Assembly: GCA_035652435.1 (NCBI GenBank)
Contig: DASRDU010000052.1
Location: 24,425-88,424, forward strand
Origin: DASRDU01 sp035652435
Lineage (GTDB): Bacteria; Acidobacteriota; Blastocatellia; RBC074
Direction: 5' to 3'
DNA: 64,000 bases
In this document: positions 52,436 through 63,373 of the stretch, in pieces
How the letters are laid out: every line of letters starts with the position of its first letter
Position numbering within the stretch: the first letter of the stretch is position 1
Notes under the pieces: model-generated
Told to the model about the DNA's origin: nothing
The model's input: only the letters and a program-made list of their open reading frames with translations
Database searches by the model: none
Position numbers and translations under genes: made by a program

Positions 52436-54385
52436 ATGCAACGTTCGTCCCGCGCGCTCGTCATCATTTGCAGCCTGATCCTGTGCCTGTCGGCTTCGGC
52501 GAAGAAGCCTGAAGCGCCTCCCGCCGTCAAAGATACCTGGACGAGCGTGCAGTCGAAACACTTCTTCCTGGTCGGCAACGCCGGCGAAAAAGACATCCGC
52601 AAGGTTGCGACTAAATTCGAGCAGTTCCGCGAAGTCTTCTCGCGCCTCTTCACGAAGGCAAAGCTCAATTCGCAGGTCCCGATTCACATCATCGTCTTCA
52701 AAAGCTACGATTCATACCGGCCTTTCATGCCCGGTTATCAGGGGAAGGTCAACGAAGTTGCCGGGTATTACCAGTCGGGCCAAGATCTCAGCTACATCAC
52801 GCTGACTTCCGAGTTCCGCGAAACCAACCCTTTCTCGACGATCTTTCACGAATACGTCCACGCGATTGCGAACGACAACATCGGCCACATGCCGCCCTGG
52901 TTCGGCGAAGGGCTGGCCGAGTTCTACAGCACGTTCGAAGTCTCGGATGGCGACCGGAAAGTCCTGCTCGGCAAACCAATCGCGCACCACGTTTACCTGC
53001 TGCGCGAGAACAAATTCCTGCCGCTGGCGAGATTGTTTGCCGTGGATCACAATTCGCCGGAGTACAACGAGCAGGACAAGAAAGGCGTCTTTTACGCGCA
53101 GTCGTGGGCGCTCGTGCATTACCTGATGCTCGGCGGCAACGTCAAAGGCGGGGTCCGGCGTCACCCGCAGTTCCTGAAATTCCTGCAACTGATTGGCACC
53201 GGCGCACCCGTCGGTGAATGTTTCCAGAACGCCTTCGAGACCGACTTCGCCACGGTCGAAAAAGAACTGCGCGATTACATCGGTCGCAATTCTTACCCGG
53301 TGCAGAACATCACCTTCGATCAGAAGCTGGAGTTCGATGCGACGATGCAGAGCGCTCCGATCAGCGAAGCCGAGGCGCAGTATCACCTCGGCGACCTGCT
53401 GCAACATTCCAACCGCACCGATTGTGAAACTTACCTGCAACGCGCGCTCCAGCTCGATCCGAATCTGACCGGGGCGCATGCCTCGATGGGCATGCTGCGA
53501 ATGCGGCAGGGGAAACTCGATGAAGCCAAAACGCATTTTCGGCACGCCCTGTCTTCAGATTCCACGGCTGCGGAAAAGCCGTCGAATTATCTGGCGCATT
53601 ATTACTACGCCTTCACCCTCAGTCGCGAGGACGCCGAAAACAATGTGATCAGGCCGTATTCAGCCGAAAAGGCCGAGGCCATCCGCGCGGAACTCAGGAA
53701 AGCCATCGCGCTCAATCCTGAATTCGCCGAATCGTATGATCTGATGGCTTTCGTCAACATCGTCACCGGCGAGCAGCTTGATGAAGCGGTGACGATGCTC
53801 AGACGCGCGATTGCGCTCTCACCGTCGCGTCAGGATTTCGTCATGAAGCTCGCCCACGTTTACCTGCGCCAGCAGAAGCTCGACGAAGCCCGCAGGCTCC
53901 TCGAACCGATGGCGCGCGGCAACGCCGACCCGCAGATGGTCGAGCAGGCGCAGTCACTGCTCGATTCAATTGCCAGGCAACTGAAGATGCAGGCCGAATA
54001 CGAAGCCGCGCTCAAAGCATCAGGCGCGGACAGCCGGGCCTCATCAACCGCGCCGGGGGGCAATGAGTCCCCGCTGCCCGCGCGACGCCCGCTGATGCGC
54101 CGCCGCGTCGAAGGTGAACAGGCGAAAGGCCAACTCACCGCGATGGAATGCACCGACAAAGGCGTGACGCTGACGGTCAAAGCGAATGACCGCACTTTCA
54201 AATTTCATGCCGAAAATCTCGACCGGGTTCAATTCATCACTTACACCACCGACGTGGGCAAACAGCTTGATTGCGGCCCGCTCAAAGACCCTCTGCCCGT
54301 CATCGTGACTTACCGCTCGTCAACCGACGCCAGATCGAAATTTGATGGCGAACCGCTCGCCGTCGAATTTATGAAGCCGGAGTAG
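52436..54385 (+). CDS. Exported gluzincin-type metallopeptidase-like protein with TPR repeats
   Basis: The protein has 649 residues from ATG 52436, which has GGAGG eight bases upstream. A signal peptide (about 1-22) is followed by a peptidase-MA-like domain (about 40-300) with zinc motif H138-E-Y-V-H142 and the downstream GEGLAEF, as in DUF1570/peptidase M-type 'FHEYVHAI' families. At least five TPR-like units occupy about 325-560 (HFRHALSSDSTAAEKPSNYL is one helix pair), and a small C-terminal beta domain follows (about 595-649). Enzymatic activity is plausible but not proven. It is divergent from the kinase gene. Confidence 0.86.
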   Translation: MQRSSRALVIICSLILCLSASAKKPEAPPAVKDTWTSVQSKHFFLVGNAGEKDIRKVATKFEQFREVFSRLFTKAKLNSQVPIHIIVFKSYDSYRPFMPGYQGKVNEVAGYYQSGQDLSYITLTSEFRETNPFSTIFHEYVHAIANDNIGHMPPWFGEGLAEFYSTFEVSDGDRKVLLGKPIAHHVYLLRENKFLPLARLFAVDHNSPEYNEQDKKGVFYAQSWALVHYLMLGGNVKGGVRRHPQFLKFLQLIGTGAPVGECFQNAFETDFATVEKELRDYIGRNSYPVQNITFDQKLEFDATMQSAPISEAEAQYHLGDLLQHSNRTDCETYLQRALQLDPNLTGAHASMGMLRMRQGKLDEAKTHFRHALSSDSTAAEKPSNYLAHYYYAFTLSREDAENNVIRPYSAEKAEAIRAELRKAIALNPEFAESYDLMAFVNIVTGEQLDEAVTMLRRAIALSPSRQDFVMKLAHVYLRQQKLDEARRLLEPMARGNADPQMVEQAQSLLDSIARQLKMQAEYEAALKASGADSRASSTAPGGNESPLPARRPLMRRRVEGEQAKGQLTAMECTDKGVTLTVKANDRTFKFHAENLDRVQFITYTTDVGKQLDCGPLKDPLPVIVTYRSSTDARSKFDGEPLAVEFMKPE

Positions 54386-54493
54386 AACTGCTGATTCGTC
54401 GGACTGCCACTAACTCCTCGTCACCGATTGTGCTAATCTGCTGCGCGTTCGCCTGCTTTGTCGGATGAACGAACTGGATGATCAGCGCAGGAA

Positions 54494-54523
54494 TGTACAG
54501 CAAACTGGAAAGTTTGCCGGACA
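54494..54523. repeat. Single REP-like palindrome
   Basis: An imperfect palindrome, TGTACAGCAAAC-TGGAAA-GTTTG..ACA, with 10 of 12 outer positions paired. Same family as 34843-34872 and as the arms of 5368-5475. It lies between the metallopeptidase and glnQ genes. Confidence 0.7.
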
Positions 54524-54547
54524 TTTATCTGAAAACCAACCGGGGAG

Positions 54548-55302
54548 ATGAGCGCACTTATTTCTGTCGAGGATCTGCGAAAGAGTTACGGCGAGGCTTC
54601 CGCTTTGCGGGGAATCAGCTTCGAGGTCGGAGTCTCCGAACTGACCGCCATCATCGGCCCGTCGGGCTGCGGCAAATCAACGCTGCTTCGGTGCCTGAAC
54701 GGGCTGGAGATGTTCGACAGCGGTACCGTCCGCATCGGCGACATCACGCTCGAACGCCACAACGGGACGACCGCGCCCGACCTGAACATGCAACTCCGCC
54801 ACCTGCGCGAAGAGGTCGGCATGGTCTTTCAGAGCTTCAACCTCTTCCCGCACCTGACCGTGCTGGAAAACGCAGTCCTCGCGCCGACAGTGGTCAGGAA
54901 AATGGATCGCAAGGCGGCCGAGGGCCGGGCGCACGATCTGCTGGCCAAGGTGGGCCTTGGCGACCGGATGGATTATTACCCCTCGCAGCTTTCCGGCGGG
55001 CAGCAGCAGCGCGCCGCGATTGCCCGCGCCCTCGCGATGGCGCCGAAAGTGATGCTTTACGACGAACCGACCTCGGCGCTCGATCCGAGTCTGGTCAACG
55101 AAGTCCTCAGCATCATGCGCACGCTCGACGACGAAGGCATGACGCAGGTGGTCGTCACGCACGAGATGCGCTTCGCCCGCGACGTGGCGGACAAAATTCT
55201 GGTACTCAGTGACGGCGAACTGATCGAGTCGGGGCCTTCGGATGTCATCTTCACCGCGCCGCGCGACGAGCGCACGCGCGAATTTCTGCGGAGCTTTCTT
55301 TG

Positions 55303-55303
<1 letters not shown>
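54548..55303 (+). CDS. glnQ: Polar amino acid ABC transporter ATP-binding protein, GlnQ-like
   Basis: The protein has 251 residues: Walker A GPSGCGKST, signature LSGGQQQRAAIARALA, Walker B VMLYDEPTSALDPSL, and H-loop VVTHEMRFARDVADKI. The block FQSFNLFPHLTVLENAVLAPT and the length are diagnostic of the GlnQ/ArtP branch. The GGGGAG stretch lies directly against ATG 54548, so initiation may be inefficient or the RBS may be elsewhere. Its TGA overlaps the ATG of the fused binding protein-permease (TGATG), so both are one translational unit. It energises amino acid uptake. Confidence 0.93.
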
Positions 55304-56871
<1,568 letters not shown>

Positions 56872-57022
56872 GTTACTTCGGGATTGAAGGAAGTTCCCGA
56901 AAACAATTGTGGAGCCGCTACTGTCAATAAAAATGTCACCGCCAGGCCAGATCGGACATTCCTGGACGCGAGCTTTATATTCTGGCGCGCTGTAATTTTT
57001 CCGCTCACCTGGGAAATAAATT

Positions 57023-60000
57023 ATGACTGGTTGCGACCGGCAAAATTTCCGATGGTCATGGGTGTTGGCGTGGATTGCATTTTTGGCTGGCTTAAATGCG
57101 ACGGCGCAGGCACAGGGATACGGGTTTGACGTTTGGACGACCGCGAACGGCTTGCCGCAAAACACCGTGACGGGTGTCGCGCAAACGCCTGACGGGTATT
57201 TGTGGCTGAGTACCTTTGACGGGCTGGCGCGCTTTGACGGCGTGCGCTTTACCATCTTTGACAAAGGCAACACCAAAGACATCGTCAATAATCGCTTTGC
57301 GCGGCTTTTCGTCGACCGCGCAGGCGCGGTTTATGCAGTTACGGAAAATAACGTAGTGACCGTTTATCGCAATGGCGTTTTTAGTTCGTATTCAGATTTT
57401 GTAACTTCGGGTGAGCCTGTTGCTGCAATTGTGAGTGATGCCAAAGGGAACGCCGTTTTTGAAACGGCCAAAGGGTATTACTCGCTGCAAGGCGACCGGT
57501 TCGTTCTGACACCCGGCCAAAAAGAACCGAACGTCAAAGAGATTTATTGGGGGAAATCCGGCGCCAAATGGGTGTTTGAGCGAAACCAGACCACCCGGCA
57601 TATAGACGGACAAGTCACAACCTATCCGCTAAAATTATCGGCGGAAGAACTGACCACAAGTACCTCTCTCGCACCTTATGAAGATCAGCACGGTGCATTA
57701 TGGGTGAAAAGACACCCCGCTTTCGAACTCTGGCGCCTGCAGGATGGCAAGGCCACCGTCTTTACGAAAAAGGAAATCCCTGCCTTAAACGAACTCTACC
57801 CCAATCAGGTTAAGGAAGACGCCGACGGTAGCATCTGGTTCTTTTTTTCAGGGGTTAATGTGCCCAGGCCGAGCCAGTTTGTGCGCTTCAAGGACAATCA
57901 ATTCACAGCGTATAAATTGAACGAAGTTGTCGGCGCGACCGCCAGCATCACCGACCGCGAAGGCAACTTCTGGCTGGCGACGACAACCGGATTGCGGCGT
58001 TTGCGGCGGAAACTGCTCACGACGCTCTCCGTCAAAGACGGGCTGAACAGCAATGAAGTCTATCCGCTCCTGCAAACGCATAACGGAGATATTTTCATCG
58101 GCTCAACACAAGGCGTGAATCGTTACACGGACGGGAAAATCACGGATTTGGGATTGAATTACCAACCGGGCTTTCCGCTTTTACTCAGAGGCTTATGGGA
58201 AGACGACAAGGCGCGAGTCTGGATCGGCTATAACGGCGGATTCGGGCGATTTGAAGCACCTTCGTCCGTAAAACGAATCGGTAAAAACGAATTTCCGACC
58301 GGAGCTACCGACTTTACTTCTGACCCGGCGGGTAACATCTGGATCGCGACGGAAGAAGGCTTATTCAAATACAAAGACGACCAGGAACTCGCGCATTACA
58401 CAACCAAAGACGGCTTGCCGAGTGACAGGGTGATCACCGTTCACCTGGCTCGCAACGGCAATCTCTGGGTGGGAACATTTGATGGCCTGGCGCAATTCAA
58501 AGACGGCACGTTTATCAATTACAACGCCGAGGCCGGTAGTCCGAAGGGATTTGTCCGTGCGATCTGCGAAGATGCAGACGGCGTGTTGTGGTTTGGCACT
58601 TATGGCGACGGCCTGGTTCGTTATAAAGACGGCAGGTTTTTCAACTATCGCGTCGAACACGGGCTGTTCAATAACGGCGTCTTTGCCATGCTCGAAGACA
58701 AACGCGGCAACTTCTGGATGTCGAGCAATCGCGGCCTCCATCGCGTCAGCAGGCAGGAACTCAACGATTTTGCCGAGGGAAAAATCCCCAAACTCAACAG
58801 CGTTTCTTACGACGAAAAAGACGGCCTGCTCAACGCCGAATGCAACGGCGGCAGGCTGCCCGCGGCCATCAAAGCCAGAGACGGCAGGTTCTGGTTTCCG
58901 ACGATGGGCGGCGTCGCCATCGTTGACCCCGAAGCCGAAGCCGTGAATCCCCAGCCGCCGCCGGTCGTAATTGAAACCGTCCTGGTTGATCGAAAGCCGG
59001 TTGAAACACAACTCTTTCAATCCGCCATCCGCCACCCACAGTTCGCCATCGAACTGAATCCCGGTCAAACATATCTCGAAATCAATTACACCGGCCTGAG
59101 TCTGATCAAATCAGGGCAGATCAAATTCAGGTACAAACTCGAAGGGCTGGAAGCAAACTGGGTTGAAGCAGGCACGCAGCGCACAGCGAATTATTCTTAT
59201 GTGCCTGCTGGCGCGTACACCTTTCGCGTCATAGCCGCCAATGCCAACGGCGTCTGGAACAACGAGGGCGCGGCCATCAGGATCGTCGTGAACCCCTTTT
59301 TTTATCAAACCTGGTGGTTCCTTCTGGCAGCGATTTCGGCCATCGCCGGAACTGTCTGGCTGATTGCCCATTATCGTTTGTCGCAGGTGCGAAAAATCGC
59401 CGAGGCCAGAATAGCATTTTCGCGTCAGTTGATTACCTCGCAGGAAGCCGAACGCAAACGGATTGCCGCCGAATTGCACGACAGTCTGGGGCAAAGTTTG
59501 CTGGTCATCAAAAATCGCACGAGCATCGGCAAACGGATGGCGGCTGATGGCGAAAAAGTGGCGGCGCAACTTGAAGAAATCTCCAAAGCCGCCGGGCAGG
59601 CGCTGGAAGAAGTGCGCGGCATCGCCTACAACCTGCGCCCCTATCATCTGGAACGCCTGGGGCTGCGCGAATCCATCGAAGCGATGCTGGAAAAAATCCG
59701 CGAAGCCACGGGGCTGGCCATCAACGCGCGCGTGGCTTTGTTTGACGAAGTCTTTTCCAAAGACGACGAAATGCTGTTTTACCGCGTGATTCAGGAATGC
59801 CTGAACAATATCATCAAGCACGCCGATGCGACCACCGTCGGAATCAGCATCGTCCAAACCGAAACCGAGGTAACCGCCCGTATCCAGGACAACGGGCGCG
59901 GGTTTACGGCTGCGCCTGATCCCCGGACAGGCGGCTTTGGTTTGATCGGCCTGGCAGAACGCGTCCGCATGCTCGGCGGCACATATTCGATTGCATCCGA

Positions 60001-60052
60001 AGTCGGCAAGGGAACGACCGTGACGGTCTTTATTCCGAGGGGTAAGGAATGA
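57023..60052 (+). CDS. Sensor histidine kinase with beta-propeller and Y_Y_Y domains
   Basis: The protein has 1009 residues. A signal peptide or anchor (about 12-32) precedes about 14 two-component-regulator propeller repeats (to about 640; LPQNTVTGVAQTPDGYLWLSTFDGLARFDG is one), a Y_Y_Y domain (about 690-755), and one transmembrane helix (about 768-788). The cytoplasmic part has HisKA_3 with phospho-acceptor H819 (AAELHDSLGQSLL) and a HATPase with NNIIKHADATTV and DNGRGF. This is the hybrid-less, single-pass form with a cognate regulator overlapping by four bases. Codon use is less GC-rich than in the flanking genes. It probably senses a polysaccharide or other periplasmic ligand. Confidence 0.93.
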   Translation: MTGCDRQNFRWSWVLAWIAFLAGLNATAQAQGYGFDVWTTANGLPQNTVTGVAQTPDGYLWLSTFDGLARFDGVRFTIFDKGNTKDIVNNRFARLFVDRAGAVYAVTENNVVTVYRNGVFSSYSDFVTSGEPVAAIVSDAKGNAVFETAKGYYSLQGDRFVLTPGQKEPNVKEIYWGKSGAKWVFERNQTTRHIDGQVTTYPLKLSAEELTTSTSLAPYEDQHGALWVKRHPAFELWRLQDGKATVFTKKEIPALNELYPNQVKEDADGSIWFFFSGVNVPRPSQFVRFKDNQFTAYKLNEVVGATASITDREGNFWLATTTGLRRLRRKLLTTLSVKDGLNSNEVYPLLQTHNGDIFIGSTQGVNRYTDGKITDLGLNYQPGFPLLLRGLWEDDKARVWIGYNGGFGRFEAPSSVKRIGKNEFPTGATDFTSDPAGNIWIATEEGLFKYKDDQELAHYTTKDGLPSDRVITVHLARNGNLWVGTFDGLAQFKDGTFINYNAEAGSPKGFVRAICEDADGVLWFGTYGDGLVRYKDGRFFNYRVEHGLFNNGVFAMLEDKRGNFWMSSNRGLHRVSRQELNDFAEGKIPKLNSVSYDEKDGLLNAECNGGRLPAAIKARDGRFWFPTMGGVAIVDPEAEAVNPQPPPVVIETVLVDRKPVETQLFQSAIRHPQFAIELNPGQTYLEINYTGLSLIKSGQIKFRYKLEGLEANWVEAGTQRTANYSYVPAGAYTFRVIAANANGVWNNEGAAIRIVVNPFFYQTWWFLLAAISAIAGTVWLIAHYRLSQVRKIAEARIAFSRQLITSQEAERKRIAAELHDSLGQSLLVIKNRTSIGKRMAADGEKVAAQLEEISKAAGQALEEVRGIAYNLRPYHLERLGLRESIEAMLEKIREATGLAINARVALFDEVFSKDDEMLFYRVIQECLNNIIKHADATTVGISIVQTETEVTARIQDNGRGFTAAPDPRTGGFGLIGLAERVRMLGGTYSIASEVGKGTTVTVFIPRGKE

Positions 60053-60714
60053 CTGACAAAATCAAAATCTTTATCGCCGACGACCATCCGATTTTTCGCG
60101 GCGGGTTGCGGCAATTGATCGCACTCGAACTCAATATGGAAGTTATCGGCGAAGCCAGAGATGGCGCGGAAGCGATTCAGCGATTGCTGCATTGTCAGGC
60201 CGATGTGGCCCTGCTGGATATTGACATGCCGAAAGCGAGCGGCTTTGAAGTCCTGACCGCGATTCGTGAAAAGGGAGTTGCGCTGCAATTCATTTTTCTG
60301 ACGATGCACAAAGACGAACAGTTTCTGAACGCCGCGCTGGATTTGGGCGTGCGGGGATTCCTCGTCAAAGACAGCGCCTCCGAAGAAGTGATTGATTGCC
60401 TCAACGCTGTCGTCAACGGAGAGGAATTTATCAGCTCGCAACTGACGAGTTTTCTGCTCAAGCGGCTTCGCCAGGCGCGGGAACGCCCGGCCCGGGCTTC
60501 GTTGCCTGACCAGTTGACGCCGACCGAACGCAAGGTGCTATGCCTCATTGCACAGTACAAAACCAACAAGGAAATCGCCGCCGAGCTGTTTATGGGCGTG
60601 CGCACGGTCGAGCAGCATCGTCTGAACATCAGCGAAAAATTCGACCTCAAAGGCCGTCACGCCCTGATGAAGTTTGCCGCTGAAAACCTGGACAGGTTAA
60701 AAGGCGAAGGATGA
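60049..60714 (+). CDS. NarL/FixJ-family response regulator
   Basis: The protein has 221 residues. Its ATG overlaps the kinase stop (ATGA). The receiver has D11/D12, phospho-acceptor D57 (ALLDIDMP) and K106 (FLVKDSAS region). The LuxR-type HTH lies at about 155-215 (LTPTERKVLCLIAQYKTNKEIAAELFMGVRTVEQHRLNI). It is the partner of the HisKA_3 kinase. The three tandem dyads at 60809-60869 are good candidates for its binding sites, upstream of the lone receiver gene. Confidence 0.94.
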   Translation: MTDKIKIFIADDHPIFRGGLRQLIALELNMEVIGEARDGAEAIQRLLHCQADVALLDIDMPKASGFEVLTAIREKGVALQFIFLTMHKDEQFLNAALDLGVRGFLVKDSASEEVIDCLNAVVNGEEFISSQLTSFLLKRLRQARERPARASLPDQLTPTERKVLCLIAQYKTNKEIAAELFMGVRTVEQHRLNISEKFDLKGRHALMKFAAENLDRLKGEG

Positions 60715-60808
60715 AAAGCAGGAACATCCCGGCCCGGAATCAGCCTTCACGCTTACCCATTATCCTTCACTCCTCCGGCTGCCCTCATCCTTCAGACACC
60801 CTCAGACA

Positions 60809-60869
60809 TCCGTAGAACTACGGAGAAAATATCGTACTTCTACGGAGCAGATACCGTAATACAACGGAT
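60809..60869. promoter_or_regulatory. Three tandem operator-like dyads with 22-bp spacing
   Basis: TCCGTAGAACTACGGA (60809-60824) is a perfect dyad. A weaker version follows at 60832-60846 (TCGTACTTCTACGGA), and a third at 60853-60869 (ACCGTAATACAACGGAT). Their centres are about 22 bp apart, two helical turns, so a dimeric regulator would bind on one face. They sit between the NarL-type regulator and the lone receiver gene. Confidence 0.6.
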
Positions 60870-60907
60870 TTTCAACGCCCCCCAAATCGACGAATATCAT
60901 TCGCGTA

Positions 60908-61255
60908 ATGAATATCCTGATTGTGGAAGACAATTCTTTGATGCGCGAAATCATCCGGGAAATGGTCAGCGAATTTGCTGATGTCATCACCGAATGTGAA
61001 GACGGCGATGAGGCCTTCGCTGCTTATCAAACAAACCTTCCAAACTGGGTGTTGATGGATTTGCAAATGCGGCGCGTGGATGGTTTCACCGCGAGCCGCG
61101 AAATTCGATCCAGCTACCCCAACGCGAACATTTGCATTGTTACCGATTACGGGGATGCACGGACGCGAACTCTCGCTGCGGAGGCTGGCGCGACAGCATT
61201 CGTCCTGAAAGAAAACCTCGAAGAGTTGAGAACGTTGCTTGGCACAGGGAATTGA
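60908..61255 (+). CDS. Stand-alone receiver-domain protein
   Basis: The protein has 115 residues consisting of a receiver domain only: E7/D8, phospho-acceptor D51 (WVLMDLQMRRVDGF), then IVTDYGDARTRTLAAEAGATAFVLKEN with the Lys. There is no output domain, like CheY/Spo0F-type relay proteins. It stands downstream of the kinase-regulator pair and of the three dyads, so it may be a target of the pair and a modulating phosphate sink for the kinase, which is inference. Confidence 0.9.
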   Translation: MNILIVEDNSLMREIIREMVSEFADVITECEDGDEAFAAYQTNLPNWVLMDLQMRRVDGFTASREIRSSYPNANICIVTDYGDARTRTLAAEAGATAFVLKENLEELRTLLGTGN

Positions 61256-61297
61256 TTCCTGTGCTGCCTTTCACTCTAACCCACTTTGATTTGCTGC

Positions 61298-61331
61298 GCC
61301 CCGGTACCCCCGTTTGTACCTGAGCAGGGGC
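61298..61331 (+). promoter_or_regulatory. Nested hairpin upstream of the secreted repeat protein gene
   Basis: Inner arms GGTAC/GTACC (61303-61307, 61316-61320) lie inside outer arms GCCCC/GGGGC (61298-61302, 61327-61331). It is 31 bp before ATG 61363. Possibly a terminator of the receiver gene or a leader structure. Confidence 0.4.
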
Positions 61332-61362
61332 GAAGCTTTCACACACTGGAGGAACTAAACCT

Positions 61363-62877
61363 ATGAAACGCGAACGAAACGAGAGAGTAACCAATAACTT
61401 CCTGGCCGTAAGTCAATTTATCAGGAATACAGTCGTAACAATTATTGCGCTGCCCCTGTTTGTTTTACTACTCCTTCAGACGGGTATAAACGCCCAGGCG
61501 CCGGCCAATTACATGTCATGCGCCCAAGAGGGCGAACGCTGTATATTCGAAGGCACTAAAGAAGTGCTGTATGGCGCAAGGGGTGGGTTTGCCAGGAAGA
61601 CAGCGACTAACTTTATTGATTGCGGTGTTGCGGGGTTTGGCAGCGACCCGGCTCCGAATGTCAGGAAACAATGCTATATACCCTATCAGGGTTCTCCCGT
61701 AGGGAATGCAAAATTCACGCCCTGTGGGAAAGAAGGCGAACGTTGTCAATTCACCGGCACCAGAGAAGTGATGTATGGGGCTGGGGCCCAATGGGCCACG
61801 AGGGGGGCAGCGAACGGGGTTGACTGTAGCGTTAAGGTCTTCGGCGATCCGGCGCCGAACGTCCCCAAACAGTGTTATGTATCAACTTCGAGTTCAGGTC
61901 CCGGGACCAGAACATTTCCCGATACTTATGGTGGAGGCCCGTCTGCCTTAAAGCCGGCTGGCGGAACGAACTACCTTAAAATTTCAACCGGAGGACAAGG
62001 TTTTTTTGATATTCCGCAATCGACCATTGTTGCGTCCCCGGTAAGGGCTTTGAAAAAAGGCAACAAAGTTGTGGAATACACCCTCAACAATATACCTGAC
62101 AGATATCTTGGCTACGGAACCGCCATCGCCAATATGAAATTCAAACCGAAAGCGGCGATCAAAGACGGCATTCTTTACGTCTTTATCACGACCGGCGAAA
62201 GTTCCATCAACGTTACCAAAGGGACGCTTAAGGACGGAAACGGCAAGGCCTACAACATCTTTGAAGATAAGCCGACAGCACGCGGATACTTTCTGGACGG
62301 GCTGAAGGTCGTCATCACGGCTGATGATAATTTTGAAAAAGAGAGTTGGGGTCCCAAAAACGTTAATGAAGGAGGCACGATCACCGATATGCAGGGATTT
62401 GAAGTCGGTCTTTCAAAAGATGGTCCGGCCGTCAGCTATTCTTTCGGTTCGGAAACCACCACGACTTTCAGTGATTTTGGCTTTCATGACGACACCTACA
62501 GCAACACCGTCGGAGCCACCTGGACGCTGAAAAAGGAGATCGTTGTAAAAGTAGCCGGAAATTATTCCAGCCTCAACCAACTGCCCGCTTTAGCCGACAG
62601 CAATTTTCCCGTGTATGAACAAGCTATTTTCAAAGCCAGAGTACCGGGCTATTTACCCGACACGATGACGTTGAATGTGCAATTGAAACCAACTCTCAGA
62701 AAACTGGTGTTGATAAACAATCAGGACACGGCGGCACAAGCCCTTTTTGAAGGATTCGTTTTCCTGGCCAATCCCAAATTTTACAGCGGAGAGTTGGCGT
62801 ACAAGTTGGGCGAGAGCAAACAAACTTCCGACATCATTTACTCGATTACCCTGGACTTAACTCCTTTGAAAAAGTAA
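61363..62877 (+). CDS. Secreted protein with two cysteine-rich repeats and a C-terminal beta domain
   Basis: The protein has 504 residues. A hydrophobic leader (about 22-44) is followed by two 56-residue repeats: residues 50-106 and 113-170. Each has four cysteines in the pattern CxxEGExC-FxGT-EVxYGA and DC-(V/G)FG-DPAPN-K-QCY. I recognise this cysteine motif as one that occurs in secreted bacterial proteins. The remaining about 320 residues are rich in beta-strand pattern and end in TMTLNVQLKPTLRKLVLIN, perhaps a carbohydrate- or surface-binding module. It is the last intact gene of the block and probably its effector. Function unknown. Confidence 0.7.
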   Translation: MKRERNERVTNNFLAVSQFIRNTVVTIIALPLFVLLLLQTGINAQAPANYMSCAQEGERCIFEGTKEVLYGARGGFARKTATNFIDCGVAGFGSDPAPNVRKQCYIPYQGSPVGNAKFTPCGKEGERCQFTGTREVMYGAGAQWATRGAANGVDCSVKVFGDPAPNVPKQCYVSTSSSGPGTRTFPDTYGGGPSALKPAGGTNYLKISTGGQGFFDIPQSTIVASPVRALKKGNKVVEYTLNNIPDRYLGYGTAIANMKFKPKAAIKDGILYVFITTGESSINVTKGTLKDGNGKAYNIFEDKPTARGYFLDGLKVVITADDNFEKESWGPKNVNEGGTITDMQGFEVGLSKDGPAVSYSFGSETTTTFSDFGFHDDTYSNTVGATWTLKKEIVVKVAGNYSSLNQLPALADSNFPVYEQAIFKARVPGYLPDTMTLNVQLKPTLRKLVLINNQDTAAQALFEGFVFLANPKFYSGELAYKLGESKQTSDIIYSITLDLTPLKK

Positions 62878-62904
62878 TTGAAAACTTAACCCGATTGTCT
62901 GGTC

Positions 62905-62940
62905 GAGAGTCGAAGTTTTTTAGCGGACTTCGACTCTCGG
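62905..62940. repeat. Hairpin, left side of transposase remnant
   Basis: CGAGAGTCGAAGT and ACTTCGACTCTCG form a perfect 13-bp stem with a 10-base loop containing TTTTT. It resembles 63249-63279 in its CGAGAGTC / GACTCTCG arms, and it could also serve as the terminator of the gene before it. Confidence 0.7.
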
Positions 62941-62944
62941 CGAT

Positions 62945-63166
62945 GTGTTCGGAGAGTTTGAGCCGTGCGCTTTGCTCTCAACCGAGCGGGCAGACACGCC
63001 AGTCAAAATCCTGACGTGGTTTGTGCGGCCCTGGTGGATGGAGGTGACCTTTGCAGAGTCGCGCGCGCACCTGGGAATCGGGACGCGAATGCAATGGAGT
63101 GACCTGGCGATTGGAAGCAGGCTGATGGACACCTCCTGTTCGGGGCATTGGCGTTTCATGCGCTGA
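62945..63166 (+). pseudogene. C-terminal fragment of a DDE transposase
   Basis: The frame reads FEPCALLSTERADTPVKIL, then TWFVRPWWMEVTFAESRAH and LGIGTRMQWSDLAI, closely matching the C-terminal end of IS4-superfamily (IS701-like) transposases with the last catalytic Glu in VTFAE. The catalytic core upstream is missing, and the natural end after SDLAI is replaced by unrelated codons. It is a decayed relic. Confidence 0.72.
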
Positions 63167-63248
63167 GGACCTCTGGTTGTGTTTGTGTGCCGGTTGTGGA
63201 ACAGCTGGCAAATTACTGCATGCCACCAGACCGGTTAACGGAAAATAT

Positions 63249-63279
63249 CGAGAGTCAGAAGATTTTCGTTCGACTCTCG
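63249..63279. repeat. Hairpin, right side of transposase remnant
   Basis: CGAGAGTC and GACTCTCG are 8-bp inverted arms around 15 bp. It is similar to 62905-62940 and ends six bases before the second permease copy. Confidence 0.6.
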
Positions 63280-63284
63280 CCGGT

Positions 63285-63369
63285 CGCGGCCGGCAAACGA
63301 CAAGCGGGTGGTCACGACTACCAGACGGCGCTGGTTCGGAATCGGCGCGAAGCCGGTCGCGGGCTAAGT
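63285..63369 (+). pseudogene. Right copy of the permease 3' end (no upstream gene)
   Basis: It encodes, in frame, a diverged version of the last 26 residues of the binding protein-permease (RRRWFGIGAKPVAG, then TAA). Only this tail is present. Most differences from 56789-56873 are silent, so it was inherited from a functional allele rather than having decayed from this one. Confidence 0.8.
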
Positions 63370-63373
63370 AGTG

